A stretch of DNA of 64,000 nt from Cyclobacteriaceae bacterium YHN15. GTDB taxonomy: Bacteria > Bacteroidota > Bacteroidia > Cytophagales > Cyclobacteriaceae. The notes beneath the pieces are model-generated. The model had not been told where the DNA came from. It ran no database searches and was given only the letters and a program-made list of their open reading frames with translations. The position numbers were made by a program, and so were the translations under genes. This document shows positions 36,695-46,665 of this stretch, in pieces (the stretch's first letter is position 1; every line of letters starts with the position of its first letter). Location of the stretch: NCBI GenBank assembly GCA_003797895.1, contig RKQB01000004.1:124001-188000 (forward strand), read 5' to 3'.

Positions 36695-39001
36695 TCAGAT
36701 TTTTGTTATTGCTTCTTCAAGGTTATACATCGTCAGAATCACCTGCATCATAGCGGCGGTATTTGGGGTTATTTTTTCTTCTTTAATAGGGTATTCACCC
36801 ACTCTGAATAAGTCATCAGCTGATGCTTGATCTTTACTGAATCTTGAAAATTCCTCTTCAAAATATCCGGAAAGAATCTCCATTTCCTTCGAATTTGGGG
36901 CCCTGCAGAGGATTCTTTTGAAAGCTTCCCCTATGGCTGTTTCAGGATCGGAATCTTTTTCAGTCAGCTGACTCGCCAAAACCCGGGATGCTTCCATCAC
37001 CAATGGATCATTCATCATGACCAATGCCTGAAGCGGAGTGTTGGTCCTTCCTCTGTTGACTTCACATTGATCTCTGTTGGACCCATCAAATATGATGGGC
37101 ATCGGAGGAGGTGAAGTGAGTTTGATAAAGGTATATAGACCTCTTCTATATAATTTTTCTCCCTTGTCTTGTTTGTAGGTTTTGAGTTCACCACGACCGG
37201 ATGTGGCAGCTTCCCAAAGCCCTTCCGGCTGGTAAGGCTTCACGCTTGGTCCACCTATTTCCGGTACAAGCAGGCCCGAACTTGCCAATACCAAATCCCT
37301 TATATTCTCTGCCGGCAATCTCAACCTAGGTGATCTTGCCAAATAGATATTGTCAGGATCAGTATTCAAATGTTTCTTGGTGACTTTGGAAGACTGCATG
37401 TAAGTAGCCGAAGTCATTATTTTCTTTAGTAGGCGTTTAATGTCCCAATCATTTTCCATAAAATCTACTGCAAGCCAATCTAAGAGCTCAGGATGGGAGG
37501 GAAGATCTCCCTGCATCCCAAAATCGCCTGTGGACTTGACAATGCCCACGCCGAAGATTTCCTGCCACATCAGGTTGACAAATACCCTTGCAGTGAGCGG
37601 ATTGTTTTTGTCCACAGTCCATTGCGCCAATCCAAGCCTGTTTTTGGGCAGATCATCAGGAAAGGAAAAAATACTTTCTGGAGTATTTGGACTGACCGGC
37701 GTTGTACGGGCATCATATAAACCACGGTTGAGAATGTAAGTTGTCCTAATGGTATCCAATTCTTCCATCACAGATACCATCAGTTTGCTCGTATCCTGAT
37801 GGTTGATGAAGGTAAGGAGTTCGTTGATATCCTCTCTTTCTATCCAAAGGATGGGGGTTTTGGCGGGTTTGGATTGGGATACATCGCCTTCATATCCTTT
37901 TTCTGGAGTATTGTTGAAAAAGGCAAACATCTCGTAGAAGTTTTTCTGGGAAATAGGATCGTACTTGTGGTCATGGCATTGTGCACATTCCATGGTGATT
38001 CCAAGAATTCCTTTGCTGAATGTGTTGGACTTGTCCAGGACATATTCCACCCTGTATTCCTCTGGAATGACACCCCCTTCCTCAGTATATTTATGGTTTC
38101 TATTAAAAGCTGTTGCTAAAATCTGTTCCTTGCTTGCATTTGGTAACATATCACCGGCCAATTGCCAAGTCAGAAATTGGTCGTAGGGAATATTTTTGTT
38201 GAATGCATGGATGACCCAATCCCTGTAAGGCCATTGGGTACGGATATTGTCATCCTGATAGCCATAGGAATCCGAATATCTCGAAATATCCATCCACAGA
38301 ATAGCCATTTTCTCCCCAAAGGTGGGCAGGTTCATGATTTTGTCCAATGCTTTTTCGTAAGCTTCAGGGCTGTTGTCTTTTTCAAAAGCACTGATCATTT
38401 CAGGAGTAGGGGGAAGTCCTGTCAGGTCAAGGCTTATTCTTTTCAGTAATTCATGCTTTTCTGCCTGATCATTTGGATCCAGGCCCAACTTATTCATTTT
38501 GGACAAAGTGAAATAATCAATTTCATTTCTGGGCCAGTCTTCACTTTTAACTTTGGGCAATGCTCCTTTTTTGGGACTTACAAAAGCCCAATGCGGTTCA
38601 TATTGTGCCCCCTGTTCGATCCACTTTTTAATCAATCCGATATCTTCTTGGGTCAATGACAGATTTGATTCTGGAGGTGGCATCATTTCATTGGGGTCAT
38701 TGCTGACTATTCTGTGGTAAAGTTCAGAACCGTTGACGTCTTTGGGAATAATGGCAAATTTCCCGGGGCTTTCTTTTAATGCCGCATAGGCAGCCTCTTC
38801 CACATCCAATCTCAATCCAGCTTCCTGCTTGTTGGCATCAGGCCCATGACATGCAAAACATTTGTCTGAAAGGATAGGTCGGATATGAAAATTATAACTG
38901 ATTTGTTCTCCAATCTCTAGATTTAATTGCTCCTTTTCCTTTTTATTACAGGAAAAGGCTATAATAATGAGGCAAAAGGACAGAAAACAGGCCTGTTTCA
39001 T
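36695..39001 (-). CDS. Planctomycete-type cytochrome c / DUF1549 / DUF1553 lipoprotein
   Basis: A 768-residue lipoprotein (IIIAFSCNK, Cys18). The PSCyt1 domain has heme site CFACH (48-52) and MMPPPESNLSLTQEDIGLIKKW. DUF1549 follows, with DLTGLPPTPEMISAFEKD and a second CxxCH in MECAQCHDHKYDPIS. DUF1553 (PLTARVFVNLMWQEIFGVGIV, ending RALNRGRTNTPLQALVMMNDP-like) completes it. These proteins are most abundant in Planctomycetes and Verrucomicrobia and occur in aerobic Bacteroidota. Role in electron transfer coupled to sugar oxidation has been suggested but is not established. It is the first gene of a four-gene unit. Confidence 0.92.
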   Translation of the reverse strand: MKQACFLSFCLIIIAFSCNKKEKEQLNLEIGEQISYNFHIRPILSDKCFACHGPDANKQEAGLRLDVEEAAYAALKESPGKFAIIPKDVNGSELYHRIVSNDPNEMMPPPESNLSLTQEDIGLIKKWIEQGAQYEPHWAFVSPKKGALPKVKSEDWPRNEIDYFTLSKMNKLGLDPNDQAEKHELLKRISLDLTGLPPTPEMISAFEKDNSPEAYEKALDKIMNLPTFGEKMAILWMDISRYSDSYGYQDDNIRTQWPYRDWVIHAFNKNIPYDQFLTWQLAGDMLPNASKEQILATAFNRNHKYTEEGGVIPEEYRVEYVLDKSNTFSKGILGITMECAQCHDHKYDPISQKNFYEMFAFFNNTPEKGYEGDVSQSKPAKTPILWIEREDINELLTFINHQDTSKLMVSVMEELDTIRTTYILNRGLYDARTTPVSPNTPESIFSFPDDLPKNRLGLAQWTVDKNNPLTARVFVNLMWQEIFGVGIVKSTGDFGMQGDLPSHPELLDWLAVDFMENDWDIKRLLKKIMTSATYMQSSKVTKKHLNTDPDNIYLARSPRLRLPAENIRDLVLASSGLLVPEIGGPSVKPYQPEGLWEAATSGRGELKTYKQDKGEKLYRRGLYTFIKLTSPPPMPIIFDGSNRDQCEVNRGRTNTPLQALVMMNDPLVMEASRVLASQLTEKDSDPETAIGEAFKRILCRAPNSKEMEILSGYFEEEFSRFSKDQASADDLFRVGEYPIKEEKITPNTAAMMQVILTMYNLEEAITKI

Positions 39002-39172
39002 TGCTAACTTGGGTTTGAATTATTGAAAGGTAATTTCGTAAAAATTTAATGATACAACAATACTTATTTAAAAAATTCGAAAAATACAGATACTTCTACC
39101 ATCTTTTTAGAAAATGGCATTTCATTATTTGGACGATTTCCAGTGAAGTTATTGGGAATGGATGAAACAAAA

Positions 39173-39195
39173 AATCCGGCCTGAATGACCGGATT
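39173..39195 (-). terminator. Terminator of the fabH-efp-accB-accC unit
   Basis: The stem AATCCGG/CCGGATT (39173-39179, 39189-39195) has a 9-base loop and is followed on the minus strand by TTTTTTGTTTC. It lies 7 bases past the accC stop. Confidence 0.88.
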
Positions 39196-39202
39196 CACTT
39201 TA

Positions 39203-40549
39203 TTATTTTAAGACACTAAAGTCAAAAGTGTCAAGAAACTTAGTGGTAAAGTTTCCTGCTCTAAAATCTTCATTATCCAGAAGAGCTATATGAAAGGGAA
39301 TGGTAGTTTTAATTCCGTCAATGACAAATTCTTCCAAGGCCCTTTTCATTCTGACAATCACCTCTTCTCTGGATTGCCCGCTGACAATGAGTTTGGCAAT
39401 CATAGAGTCATAATTAGGAGGGATGACATAACCCGCATAAACATGACTGTCTACTCTCACTCCTCGCCCTCCAGGCATATGAAGATTTAGGATTTTACCT
39501 GGACTTGGTCGGAATCCATTGGCAGGATCTTCAGCATTAATCCTACATTCCATAGCAAAAAGCTTTGGAAAGTAATTTCTTCCCGAAATCTTTTCACCAG
39601 CAGCCACTTTAATCTGTTCTTTGATTAAGTCAAAGTCAGTTACTTCTTCAGTGATGGGGTGTTCAACCTGAATTCGGGTATTCATTTCCATGAAGTAGAA
39701 ATTTCTGTCTTTATCCACCAAAAATTCAATGGTACCAGCTCCTTCATATCCTATGGCTTCCGCACCCTTGATGGCCGCCATTCCCATAGCTTCCCTGAGC
39801 TCATCTGTCATAAAAGGAGAGGGGGTTTCTTCAACCAATTTTTGATGTCTTCTTTGTATAGAGCAATCTCTTTCAGAAAGATGGCATGCCTTTCCGGAAC
39901 TATCGCCCACGATTTGAATTTCTATATGGCGAGGTTCATCTACAAATTTTTCCAGGTAAAGACCATCATTTCCGAAGGCAGCTCCTGATTCTTGACGTGC
40001 ATCGTCCCAGGCTTTTTTAAATTCACTTTCCTGCCTGACAATTCTCATACCTCGGCCCCCACCTCCTGCAGTTGCTTTAAGGATGACTGGATAACCCATG
40101 TCATTGGCAATCTCAATTCCTTGTTCTATGCTCACCAACAATCCTTCTGATCCGGGAATAGTAGGAACCCCAGCTTCTTTCATGGTGGATTTGGCCGTGG
40201 CCTTATCACCCATTTTGTTGATCATTTCAGGGCTAGCGCCAATGAATTTGATTCCATACTCCTCACAAATCCTTGAAAATTCAGCATTTTCAGAAAGGAA
40301 ACCATATCCTGGATGAATGGCATCCGCATTGGTGATTTCAGCTGCAGCGATTATTCTCGGAATATTGAGGTAAGAGTCACGGCTCGGTGCAGCACCAATA
40401 CAAACTGCCTCATCTGCAAAACGAACGTGTAAGCTGTCTTTGTCAGCTGTTGAGTAGACAGCCACTGTTTTTATACCCATTTCTTTGCAGGTACGGATAA
40501 TTCTCAGAGCGATCTCCCCACGGTTGGCTATTAATATTTTTTTAAACAC
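39203..40549 (-). CDS. accC: Acetyl-CoA carboxylase, biotin carboxylase subunit
   Basis: A 448-residue ATP-grasp enzyme carboxylating the biotin on AccB, the first step of fatty acid synthesis. Motifs: [13 protein letters not shown] at the N-terminus, the glycine-rich ATP lid [30 protein letters not shown] and [17 protein letters not shown]. Length is normal. It lies 26 bases downstream of accB and is the last gene before a terminator. Confidence 0.98.
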   Translation of the reverse strand: MFKKILIANRGEIALRIIRTCKEMGIKTVAVYSTADKDSLHVRFADEAVCIGAAPSRDSYLNIPRIIAAAEITNADAIHPGYGFLSENAEFSRICEEYGIKFIGASPEMINKMGDKATAKSTMKEAGVPTIPGSEGLLVSIEQGIEIANDMGYPVILKATAGGGGRGMRIVRQESEFKKAWDDARQESGAAFGNDGLYLEKFVDEPRHIEIQIVGDSSGKACHLSERDCSIQRRHQKLVEETPSPFMTDELREAMGMAAIKGAEAIGYEGAGTIEFLVDKDRNFYFMEMNTRIQVEHPITEEVTDFDLIKEQIKVAAGEKISGRNYFPKLFAMECRINAEDPANGFRPSPGKILNLHMPGGRGVRVDSHVYAGYVIPPNYDSMIAKLIVSGQSREEVIVRMKRALEEFVIDGIKTTIPFHIALLDNEDFRAGNFTTKFLDTFDFSVLK

Positions 40550-40575
40550 GGTTACGCTGGTTTGTTAAACAAAAA

Positions 40576-41046
40576 TTATCCTACGGGATCTACCAAGAAC
40601 AAGGGCTGATCATATTCCACTGGCTGCGCATTATCAACCAGTACCTTCACAATTTTTCCCGAAACTTCAGATTCTATTTCATTGAAAAGTTTCATTGCTT
40701 CAATGATACATACTGTCTGACCTGCGGATACTGTATCCCCTACACTTACAAATGGATCGGTGTCAGGATTAGGTGTTCTATAAAATGTACCAATCATTGG
40801 GGACTTTATTTCAATATATTTGCTGGTATCCTCTTTAACGGCAGGAGCGGCAGCAGGTGTAGCAAGTACTGGAGGAGTAGGAGCCGCCGCTGCAGGAGCA
40901 GCTATAGTAGCAGATTCCATTTTTACTGTAGGAGCTTCGGAATATTTTTTGATGGAAAGTTTAAATTCGTCTGTTTCAATTTTCACTTCCGCAAGTCCGG
41001 AGTTTGAAATAAAATCTATTAAATCCTGAATTTCTTTTGCTTTCAT
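40576..41046 (-). CDS. accB: Acetyl-CoA carboxylase biotin carboxyl carrier protein
   Basis: A 156-residue carrier with the biotinylation motif EAMKLFNEI (Lys119). An N-terminal helical segment and an Ala/Pro-rich flexible linker (residues ~45-70) precede the biotinyl domain, which includes the thumb-like insertion typical of AccB. It lies between efp and accC on the minus strand, in an operon shared with fabH. Confidence 0.97.
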   Translation of the reverse strand: MKAKEIQDLIDFISNSGLAEVKIETDEFKLSIKKYSEAPTVKMESATIAAPAAAAPTPPVLATPAAAPAVKEDTSKYIEIKSPMIGTFYRTPNPDTDPFVSVGDTVSAGQTVCIIEAMKLFNEIESEVSGKIVKVLVDNAQPVEYDQPLFLVDPVG

Positions 41047-41151
41047 GATAAGTTTAGTTTAGCAATACCCCTGAGGATATTAGTTTGGGTTTTTTCTGGG
41101 AAATAAGCAAACAAGCATTGTAATATAGATAAATCACAAAGCTTTTTAAAA

Positions 41152-41715
41152 TTATTTTACTCTTTCAGAGTAAGAACCATCTCTGGTGTCTACCTTGATC
41201 ATAGTATCCTGTTCGACAAACAGAGGCACCATTACATTTGCCCCGGTTTCAAGTGTAGCTGGTTTCAATGCATTGGTGGCGGTATCTCCTTTTATTCCAG
41301 GTTCAGTATAAGTTATCATTAATTCTACGAACGCAGGTAATTCTACAGCAAGTGGGGTTTCGGTTTCGGCATGTACCAAAATATCGACCATTTGTCCTTC
41401 TTTTAATAGGTTGGCCCTTTCAATCAATTTTTCCTGAATAGGGATTTGTTCAAAGTTTTCAGTATCCATGAAGTGGTAACCCATATCATCTGCATATATA
41501 AATTGATGAGGTCTTTTTTCCACTCTTGCGGTGGTAACTTTTTCACCTGCATTAAAAGTTTTATCCAATACTTTTCCCGAGGTCAGACTTTTTAGTTTGG
41601 TCCTCACAAATGCAGCCCCTTTACCGGGTTTTACATGCTGGAATTCCACGATGGTAAATATGTCATTATTCATTTCTAGACATAATCCATTTTTGAAATC
41701 TGCAGTTGATGCCAT
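41152..41715 (-). CDS. efp: Elongation factor P
   Basis: A 187-residue translation factor relieving stalling at consecutive prolines. The tip loop is [14 protein letters not shown] with Lys32 at the modifiable position. Domain III ends with [11 protein letters not shown], the usual C-terminus. It follows fabH by 22 bases on the minus strand, an order common in Bacteroidota (fabH-efp-accB-accC). No modification enzyme gene is in the window. Confidence 0.97.
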   Translation of the reverse strand: MASTADFKNGLCLEMNNDIFTIVEFQHVKPGKGAAFVRTKLKSLTSGKVLDKTFNAGEKVTTARVEKRPHQFIYADDMGYHFMDTENFEQIPIQEKLIERANLLKEGQMVDILVHAETETPLAVELPAFVELMITYTEPGIKGDTATNALKPATLETGANVMVPLFVEQDTMIKVDTRDGSYSERVK

Positions 41716-41737
41716 ATTTTTTTATTGTTTGTTTTGA

Positions 41738-42736
41738 TTATTTTGGGTCATATCCCCATTTAAGGTATATAGCCCCCCAAGTAAATCCACCACCAAAGGC
41801 AGCTAAAATTAAATTATCCCCTTTCTTGAGAAGAGGTTCATAATCCCAAAGGCAAAGAGGAAGTGTTCCTGCTGTGGTATTTCCATATTTTTCAATATTG
41901 AGCATCACCTTTTCAGGTCCTATTCCCATACGGTTTGCCGTAGCATCTATAATCCTTTTGTTTGCCTGATGGGGTACTAGCCAAGCCACATCAGCAGCCG
42001 TAAGGTTGTTTCTTTCCATAACTTGGGCACTTACTTCAGCCATATTGGTCACTGCAAATTTAAAAACAGTTGATCCCTCCTGATAAGCGAAATGTTCCCT
42101 TGCAGTAACTGTTTCAACACTTGCAGGCTTTCTGCTTCCACCGGCTTTCATATGAAGGTAAGGAGCTCCTGAACCATCAGCATGAAGAAGAGAATCCATT
42201 ACACCAAAATCTTCCTCGGTCGGTTCCAATAATACCGCTCCACCACCATCCCCGAAAATGATGCAGGTAGCCCTGTCTTCATAGTCTATGATGGAGGACA
42301 TTTTATCCGCACCAACAACAATTACTTTTTTGTGCATACCCGTTTCTATAAACTGGCTGCCCATGGTAAGTGCGTATAAGAACCCGGAACAGGCAGCTGA
42401 TATATCGAAACTAAAGCTGTTCTTTGCCCCTACACCATCTGCAATGATATTGGCTGTTGCAGGGAATGGCATATCCGGTGTGACAGTAGCACAAATGATC
42501 AGGTCAATATCCTCTGGATCGGTATTGGTCTTTTTCAGAAGACCTTTGACTGCGTTGATACCAATCACTGAAGTCCCTTGGTTTTCTCCCTTAAGTATTC
42601 TTCTTTCCTTAATACCTGTTCTGGTAACAATCCACTCGTCGTTGGTATCAACCATGGTTTCCAGTTCCCGGTTTGTCAAAATATATTCAGGAACCCATCC
42701 ATGAACACCTGTTATTACTGCTCTGGTTTTTTTCAT
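41738..42736 (-). CDS. fabH: 3-oxoacyl-ACP synthase III (FabH)
   Basis: A 332-residue condensing enzyme initiating fatty acid synthesis from acetyl-CoA and malonyl-ACP. Catalytic residues: Cys116 in [12 protein letters not shown], His in [11 protein letters not shown] and Asn in [11 protein letters not shown]. The N-terminus has [14 protein letters not shown], the family signature. Upstream rpmF is separated by a strong terminator, so fabH begins its own transcription unit, followed by efp. Confidence 0.97.
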   Translation of the reverse strand: MKKTRAVITGVHGWVPEYILTNRELETMVDTNDEWIVTRTGIKERRILKGENQGTSVIGINAVKGLLKKTNTDPEDIDLIICATVTPDMPFPATANIIADGVGAKNSFSFDISAACSGFLYALTMGSQFIETGMHKKVIVVGADKMSSIIDYEDRATCIIFGDGGGAVLLEPTEEDFGVMDSLLHADGSGAPYLHMKAGGSRKPASVETVTAREHFAYQEGSTVFKFAVTNMAEVSAQVMERNNLTAADVAWLVPHQANKRIIDATANRMGIGPEKVMLNIEKYGNTTAGTLPLCLWDYEPLLKKGDNLILAAFGGGFTWGAIYLKWGYDPK

Positions 42737-42960
42737 TCAATGTTTATTTCAAACCTCGAAATAGCCTAATTGCTAAATTATTGGTCTATTTTGCTTTAAA
42801 GTGGTTTTTCCTTTTCCATGACATTTTGCCAAGCAAGGCCACAAAATTATCTAAAATGTGCTTTTTCACCAAAGCTTTTTGGTTTTTAGAATGATATAGT
42901 TAATTATCGGATATAGTTAATTATAAAATATCGATTTTCAACTATTTACCTCTTCAAAAA

Positions 42961-42994
42961 AAAATCCACCCCGGAATTATCCGGGATGGATTTT
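42961..42994 (-). terminator. Terminator of the DUF177-rpmF unit
   Basis: A 14-bp stem (42961-42974 with 42981-42994; core CCGG/CCGG) has a 6-base loop. One position is C-A on the plus strand but a U-G wobble on the minus strand, and a run of nine T residues follows on the minus strand. Both show that it acts on the rpmF transcript, 21 bases past its stop. Confidence 0.92.
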
Positions 42995-43015
42995 ATCAAA
43001 AGGCTTTTTTAATAA

Positions 43016-43207
43016 TTAAGCAAGAACTTCTTTCTCCATGATAACCTGTCCGCCATAGTATAGCTTTCCATCAAGCCAAAATGCTCTATGAGGTAAATGA
43101 AATTCGCCTGTGGTAGGGCATTGAGCAAGACCTGGAGCAGTTAACTTATAATGAGTTCTTCTTTTGTCTCTTCTTGTTTTCGAAATTTTGCGTTTAGGAT
43201 GTGCCAT
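43016..43207 (-). CDS. rpmF: Ribosomal protein bL32
   Basis: A 63-residue very basic protein with the L32 pattern: [20 protein letters not shown] at the start, then [15 protein letters not shown]. Only one cysteine remains, so this is the zinc-free form. It is encoded 17 bases after DUF177, the usual yceD-rpmF arrangement, and is followed by a strong terminator. Confidence 0.97.
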   Translation of the reverse strand: MAHPKRKISKTRRDKRRTHYKLTAPGLAQCPTTGEFHLPHRAFWLDGKLYYGGQVIMEKEVLA

Positions 43208-43224
43208 CTCTATACTATTTTAGA

Positions 43225-43797
43225 TTAATCTTTTTTCTTTAACTTATTTAATATTTCCCATCTGGGATCAGCAGGTTGAACTGGAGTATTTTCCTCCTCC
43301 GATTCTCCCAGGTCTAATTCTTTATCTTCATCTGAAACGTAGACCAAACTACCCTCTTCATCGAAATCTTCTTCATCCATTTCGTCAATGTAATCAGGAT
43401 GAATTTTTTTAGCTGGAATGCCCAACATAATGTACTCATAAATCAACTGAGCTACATTTATGCTTGAAGTGTCTTTAGTAATCATGAATACATCTTCACT
43501 GATTTCCTGTTCAACAGCCCCAAATTTATAAATGACCTTTTCAGTCAATTCAATAGGATGATCAAACTCTTCCAGACTCCTGTCACAAGTTAATTTTACA
43601 GTTCCACTGAAAACAAAAACAGCTTCAATTACGGAAGAAGTCTTGTTAAGATTTACTGTAACAGTGATTTTAGATCCTTTGACCCATTCTTCTGCCTCAT
43701 AAAATTTAAAGAACTCATCTCCAACTTCAAATGAAAAAGAATGCCTTCCTTCTTTTAATTTGATAACATCAATATTATAGGTTCTTAAGAATTTCAC
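43225..43797 (-). CDS. DUF177 (YceD-like) protein
   Basis: A 190-residue protein with the DUF177 core (FVFSGTVKLTCDRSLEEFDHPI, residues ~60-80, with one conserved Cys) and a strongly acidic C-terminal stretch. It is encoded just upstream of rpmF, as in most bacteria; YceD homologues are linked to 23S rRNA metabolism. The start is a GTG with an AGGAGG Shine-Dalgarno (43802-43807) 4 bases upstream, unusual for this phylum. A TAAATTTG promoter lies just before. Confidence 0.92.
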   Translation of the reverse strand: MKFLRTYNIDVIKLKEGRHSFSFEVGDEFFKFYEAEEWVKGSKITVTVNLNKTSSVIEAVFVFSGTVKLTCDRSLEEFDHPIELTEKVIYKFGAVEQEISEDVFMITKDTSSINVAQLIYEYIMLGIPAKKIHPDYIDEMDEEDFDEEGSLVYVSDEDKELDLGESEEENTPVQPADPRWEILNKLKKKD

Positions 43798-43801
43798 GAC
43801 A

Positions 43802-43807
43802 CCTCCT
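43802..43807 (-). promoter_or_regulatory. Strong Shine-Dalgarno (AGGAGG) before a GTG start
   Basis: AGGAGG is read on the minus strand, with TGTC as spacer before the GTG at 43797. It decides the start of the DUF177 gene and contrasts with most genes here, which have AT-rich leaders without SD sequences. Confidence 0.65.
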
Positions 43808-43822
43808 GCTAATTCAAGACCG

Positions 43823-43830
43823 CAAATTTA
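43823..43830 (-). promoter_or_regulatory. Bacteroidota -7 promoter element of DUF177-rpmF
   Basis: The minus-strand sequence TAAATTTG matches TAnnTTTG exactly and ends 25 bases before the GTG start, leaving room for the AGGAGG in a short leader. Confidence 0.55.
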
Positions 43831-43932
43831 GACAAATGCTTTAGAAAAATAAAATTTGCTTGGATTTTATTTCAATATTTTAACCAATGTAAGGAATAGG
43901 TTGTCCAATTTACTCCATGATTACCATTTCAA

Positions 43933-44736
43933 CTATATTTTCTCAATTTTTTCGTAGGAAGCTAAAACCCCACGGACCATGGCAGCAGAAAACCCTTGAT
44001 GTTCCATTTCATTTAGGCCAACTATAGTGCAGCCTTTGGGAGTGGTGACTTTATCAATAGCCTCTTCCGGATGCATATTTTTTTGTATCATCAGCTCAGC
44101 AGCTCCTTTTACGGTCTGGTTTACAATTTTACTGGCTGTCTGCGCATCAAAGCCAATCTGTATACCTCCCTGAATCATGGCGCGTATGAATCTCAGGACA
44201 TAGGCTATGCCACAGGCCCCAAGTACAGTGGCCGCTTCCATCAGACTTTCATCAATACTGATAGAAAACCCTATGCTATTGAATAATTCCTTCACTTTGG
44301 CTTCCGCCAGCTCATTGCTGTTTTTTGAGCAAATGCATGTTACAGATTCCCTGATGTCAGCGGCAATATTGGGCATTGCCCTGAATGCTGTCGTCTTAGG
44401 ATCTAATACTTCAAACATTTCATCCAAGGTAATACCGGTAGCCAATGAAACAATGACTTGCTTTTTTGGGTCAAGAACAGGTTTGATTTCTTTCAAAATG
44501 GAGGAAACATTATAAGGTTTCACCCCAAGAATAACCAAATCTGCATCTTTCGCTGCAATTAGATTGTCGGAATGGACTTTTACTCCTTTATCCTGAAGAA
44601 AAAGGAGATTTGTTGGGTTTCTTTTGGTGACATGAAGATTTTGAGATAAAATCTCCCCTCGGTCCAACAAACCATTCGCTATGGAGGTACCTAAGTTACC
44701 GCAACCAATAATTGCAATTTTTGTGTTCTTTAACAT
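43933..44736 (-). CDS. proC: Pyrroline-5-carboxylate reductase
   Basis: A 267-residue NAD(P)H-dependent enzyme making proline from pyrroline-5-carboxylate. The Rossmann motif IAIIGCGNLGTSIANGLL is at residues 7-24. The C-terminal signature ATVLGACGIAYVLRFIRAM and TPKGCTIVGLNEME are both present. It is flanked by DUF177 and the transhydrogenase unit; the latter ends in a terminator, so proC is probably monocistronic. Confidence 0.96.
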   Translation of the reverse strand: MLKNTKIAIIGCGNLGTSIANGLLDRGEILSQNLHVTKRNPTNLLFLQDKGVKVHSDNLIAAKDADLVILGVKPYNVSSILKEIKPVLDPKKQVIVSLATGITLDEMFEVLDPKTTAFRAMPNIAADIRESVTCICSKNSNELAEAKVKELFNSIGFSISIDESLMEAATVLGACGIAYVLRFIRAMIQGGIQIGFDAQTASKIVNQTVKGAAELMIQKNMHPEEAIDKVTTPKGCTIVGLNEMEHQGFSAAMVRGVLASYEKIEKI

Positions 44737-44854
44737 GAATTATATCAATGAATGGTACTTAACATTGCATAAAGGTAAATAATTAAGTGGATTTATGAAT
44801 GTCTTATTCAACCCAGTATTCTTGAATTAAAGTTGTTTTTTTATTCAAGAAAAA

Positions 44855-44879
44855 AAGAAGGTCTTTATAGGACCTTCTT
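44855..44879 (-). terminator. Terminator of the transhydrogenase operon
   Basis: A 9-bp stem AAGAAGGTC/GACCTTCTT (44855-44863, 44871-44879) has a 7-base loop and is followed on the minus strand by TTTTTCTTG. It lies 65 bases past the pntB stop. Confidence 0.85.
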
Positions 44880-44944
44880 AACAAATGATTGAAATAAGAT
44901 GAATTAATAAATTTCTACTGGATTTCCAGGATATACCTTTACTT

Positions 44945-46345
44945 CTATACTTCTTTTACTTCAGAAACTAATTTTTGCAAGGAATCTTTGGCATCTCCAA
45001 AAAGCATTCTGGTTTTAGGATAGAAGAAGAGCTCATTTTCAATTCCCGCATAACCTGCACTCATACCTCTTTTCAGAATAATGACATTTTTGGCTTGGTC
45101 AACTTCCAAAATCGGCATTCCATAGATAGGTGAGGAAGGGTCATTTTTTGCGGCAGGATTGACTACATCGTTTGCGCCGATTACAACCACGACATCCGTA
45201 TTTGGCATTTTGGGGTTGATTTCTTCCATTTCGTGCATTCGTTCATAAGGCACATCCGCTTCTGCTAGCAAAACGTTCATATGGCCGGGCATTCTTCCTG
45301 CTACTGGATGTATGGCATAGTTTACTTCTACTCCTTTTTCTTCCAATATTTTTTCCAGTTCATGGCAAATATGTTGTGCTTGTGCAACTGCCAAACCATA
45401 TCCGGGAACAATCACCACATTTTGGGAATAGGAAAGTAGGACTGCTGTGTCAGAAATGCTGATTTCTCTTGCAGATTGATCACCACTTTGACCTTTGGCA
45501 GCTCCGGCAGCCGACCCACCAAAAGCTCCCAGTAAGACATTGGTAAGGGAGCGGTTCATGGCATTACACATCAATATGGTCAGAATAGTTCCTGCAGAAC
45601 CTACCAGAATTCCTCCAGTCAACATGGCTTTGTTGCCATATAAAAACCCACCAAAAGCAGCAGCCATTCCAGTAAATGAATTCAGAAGAGAAATAACAAC
45701 GGGCATATCCGCTCCGCCGATGGGCATTACAAACAGGATTCCATAAACCAAGGCAAGGCCCAGTAGAATATAAAACTCAAGCGGTGTGGATTCAGCAAAT
45801 AATTGGTAGGCAATTAACACCACAATAGCACCCAAAAGAATCATATTGATAGCCTGATTCATTGGAAGGACTTTGTCTTTGATTTTTCCTTCTAGCTTGC
45901 CGTAAGCAATCATTGAACCTGAAAATGAAACTGAACCTATTAAAAGGCCCAATAGCATGACCAATAATTCCCCATCAAAACCTGTTACTGTGGTATGCTG
46001 GTGGTGTTGGTATTCGATAATGGCAATTAATGCTGCACAGGCACCCCCCATTCCGTTGAAGAAGGAAACCATTTGGGGCATGGCGGTCATTTGGACTTTT
46101 TTGGCCATCACAGTTCCGATAACCGTTCCGACTACAAGACCACTGAATATCAAGCCATAGTTCAGCATTTTGTTTTGATCAAACTCCTGAAAAATGGTCA
46201 AAGTGGCCACTATGGCGATCAGCATTCCTGCCGCGGCTATAAGGTTGCCTTTTCTTGCAGAATCCGGATGGCTTAACATTTTTAAGCCTATGATGAAGGT
46301 AAGAGAAGCTATCAGGTAGCTTATTTCCAGTAAATTTAGGCTCAT
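44945..46345 (-). CDS. pntB: Proton-translocating NAD(P) transhydrogenase, beta subunit
   Basis: A 466-residue protein. The N-terminal part has about nine transmembrane helices (proton channel dII), and the C-terminal ~180 residues form the NADP-binding dIII domain (VVIVPGYGLAVAQAQHICHELE and VNYAIHPVAGRMPGHMNVLLAEA). It catalyses hydride transfer between NADH and NADP driven by the proton gradient. Its start overlaps the stop of the small membrane subunit by 4 bases. Confidence 0.97.
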   Translation of the reverse strand: MSLNLLEISYLIASLTFIIGLKMLSHPDSARKGNLIAAAGMLIAIVATLTIFQEFDQNKMLNYGLIFSGLVVGTVIGTVMAKKVQMTAMPQMVSFFNGMGGACAALIAIIEYQHHQHTTVTGFDGELLVMLLGLLIGSVSFSGSMIAYGKLEGKIKDKVLPMNQAINMILLGAIVVLIAYQLFAESTPLEFYILLGLALVYGILFVMPIGGADMPVVISLLNSFTGMAAAFGGFLYGNKAMLTGGILVGSAGTILTILMCNAMNRSLTNVLLGAFGGSAAGAAKGQSGDQSAREISISDTAVLLSYSQNVVIVPGYGLAVAQAQHICHELEKILEEKGVEVNYAIHPVAGRMPGHMNVLLAEADVPYERMHEMEEINPKMPNTDVVVVIGANDVVNPAAKNDPSSPIYGMPILEVDQAKNVIILKRGMSAGYAGIENELFFYPKTRMLFGDAKDSLQKLVSEVKEV

Positions 46346-46665
46346 GATTTTTTGGGTTTTTTCTTAAACATCTCCAACATTCGGTCTGTTACTACAAAAC
46401 CACCGATTACATTCAAAGTTCCAACGATAACTGCCAGAAACCCTACCATTAAAGCAAGGTAGTTGTCAGGTGAAGCCTGTAGCATTACTATTATTGCACC
46501 TACTACCACAACACCATGAATCGCATTGGCCCCCGACATCAATGGCGTATGGAGGATTGCAGGTACATTGGAGATGACTTCCACTCCCAGCAATATGGCC
46601 AAAACAAGGAAATACACCATTTCCATATTTTCACCTATATAATTTAATATTTCTTCCATGGTCAA
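46342..46665 (-). CDS. pntAB: Transhydrogenase alpha subunit, membrane part (split PntA)
   Basis: A 107-residue protein with three to four transmembrane helices, corresponding to the C-terminal membrane segment of the one-piece E. coli PntA. MSGANAIHGVVVVGAI is the conserved helix pair. ATGA overlaps with both neighbours show tight coupling in the three-subunit form of the enzyme. Confidence 0.95.
   Translation of the reverse strand: MTMEEILNYIGENMEMVYFLVLAILLGVEVISNVPAILHTPLMSGANAIHGVVVVGAIIVMLQASPDNYLALMVGFLAVIVGTLNVIGGFVVTDRMLEMFKKKPKKS

Noticed and set aside
43847..43872. Stem-loop between proC and DUF177 as a terminator
   Set aside because: The 9-bp stem is made only of A-T pairs and the loop is 8 bases; it is too weak to call.
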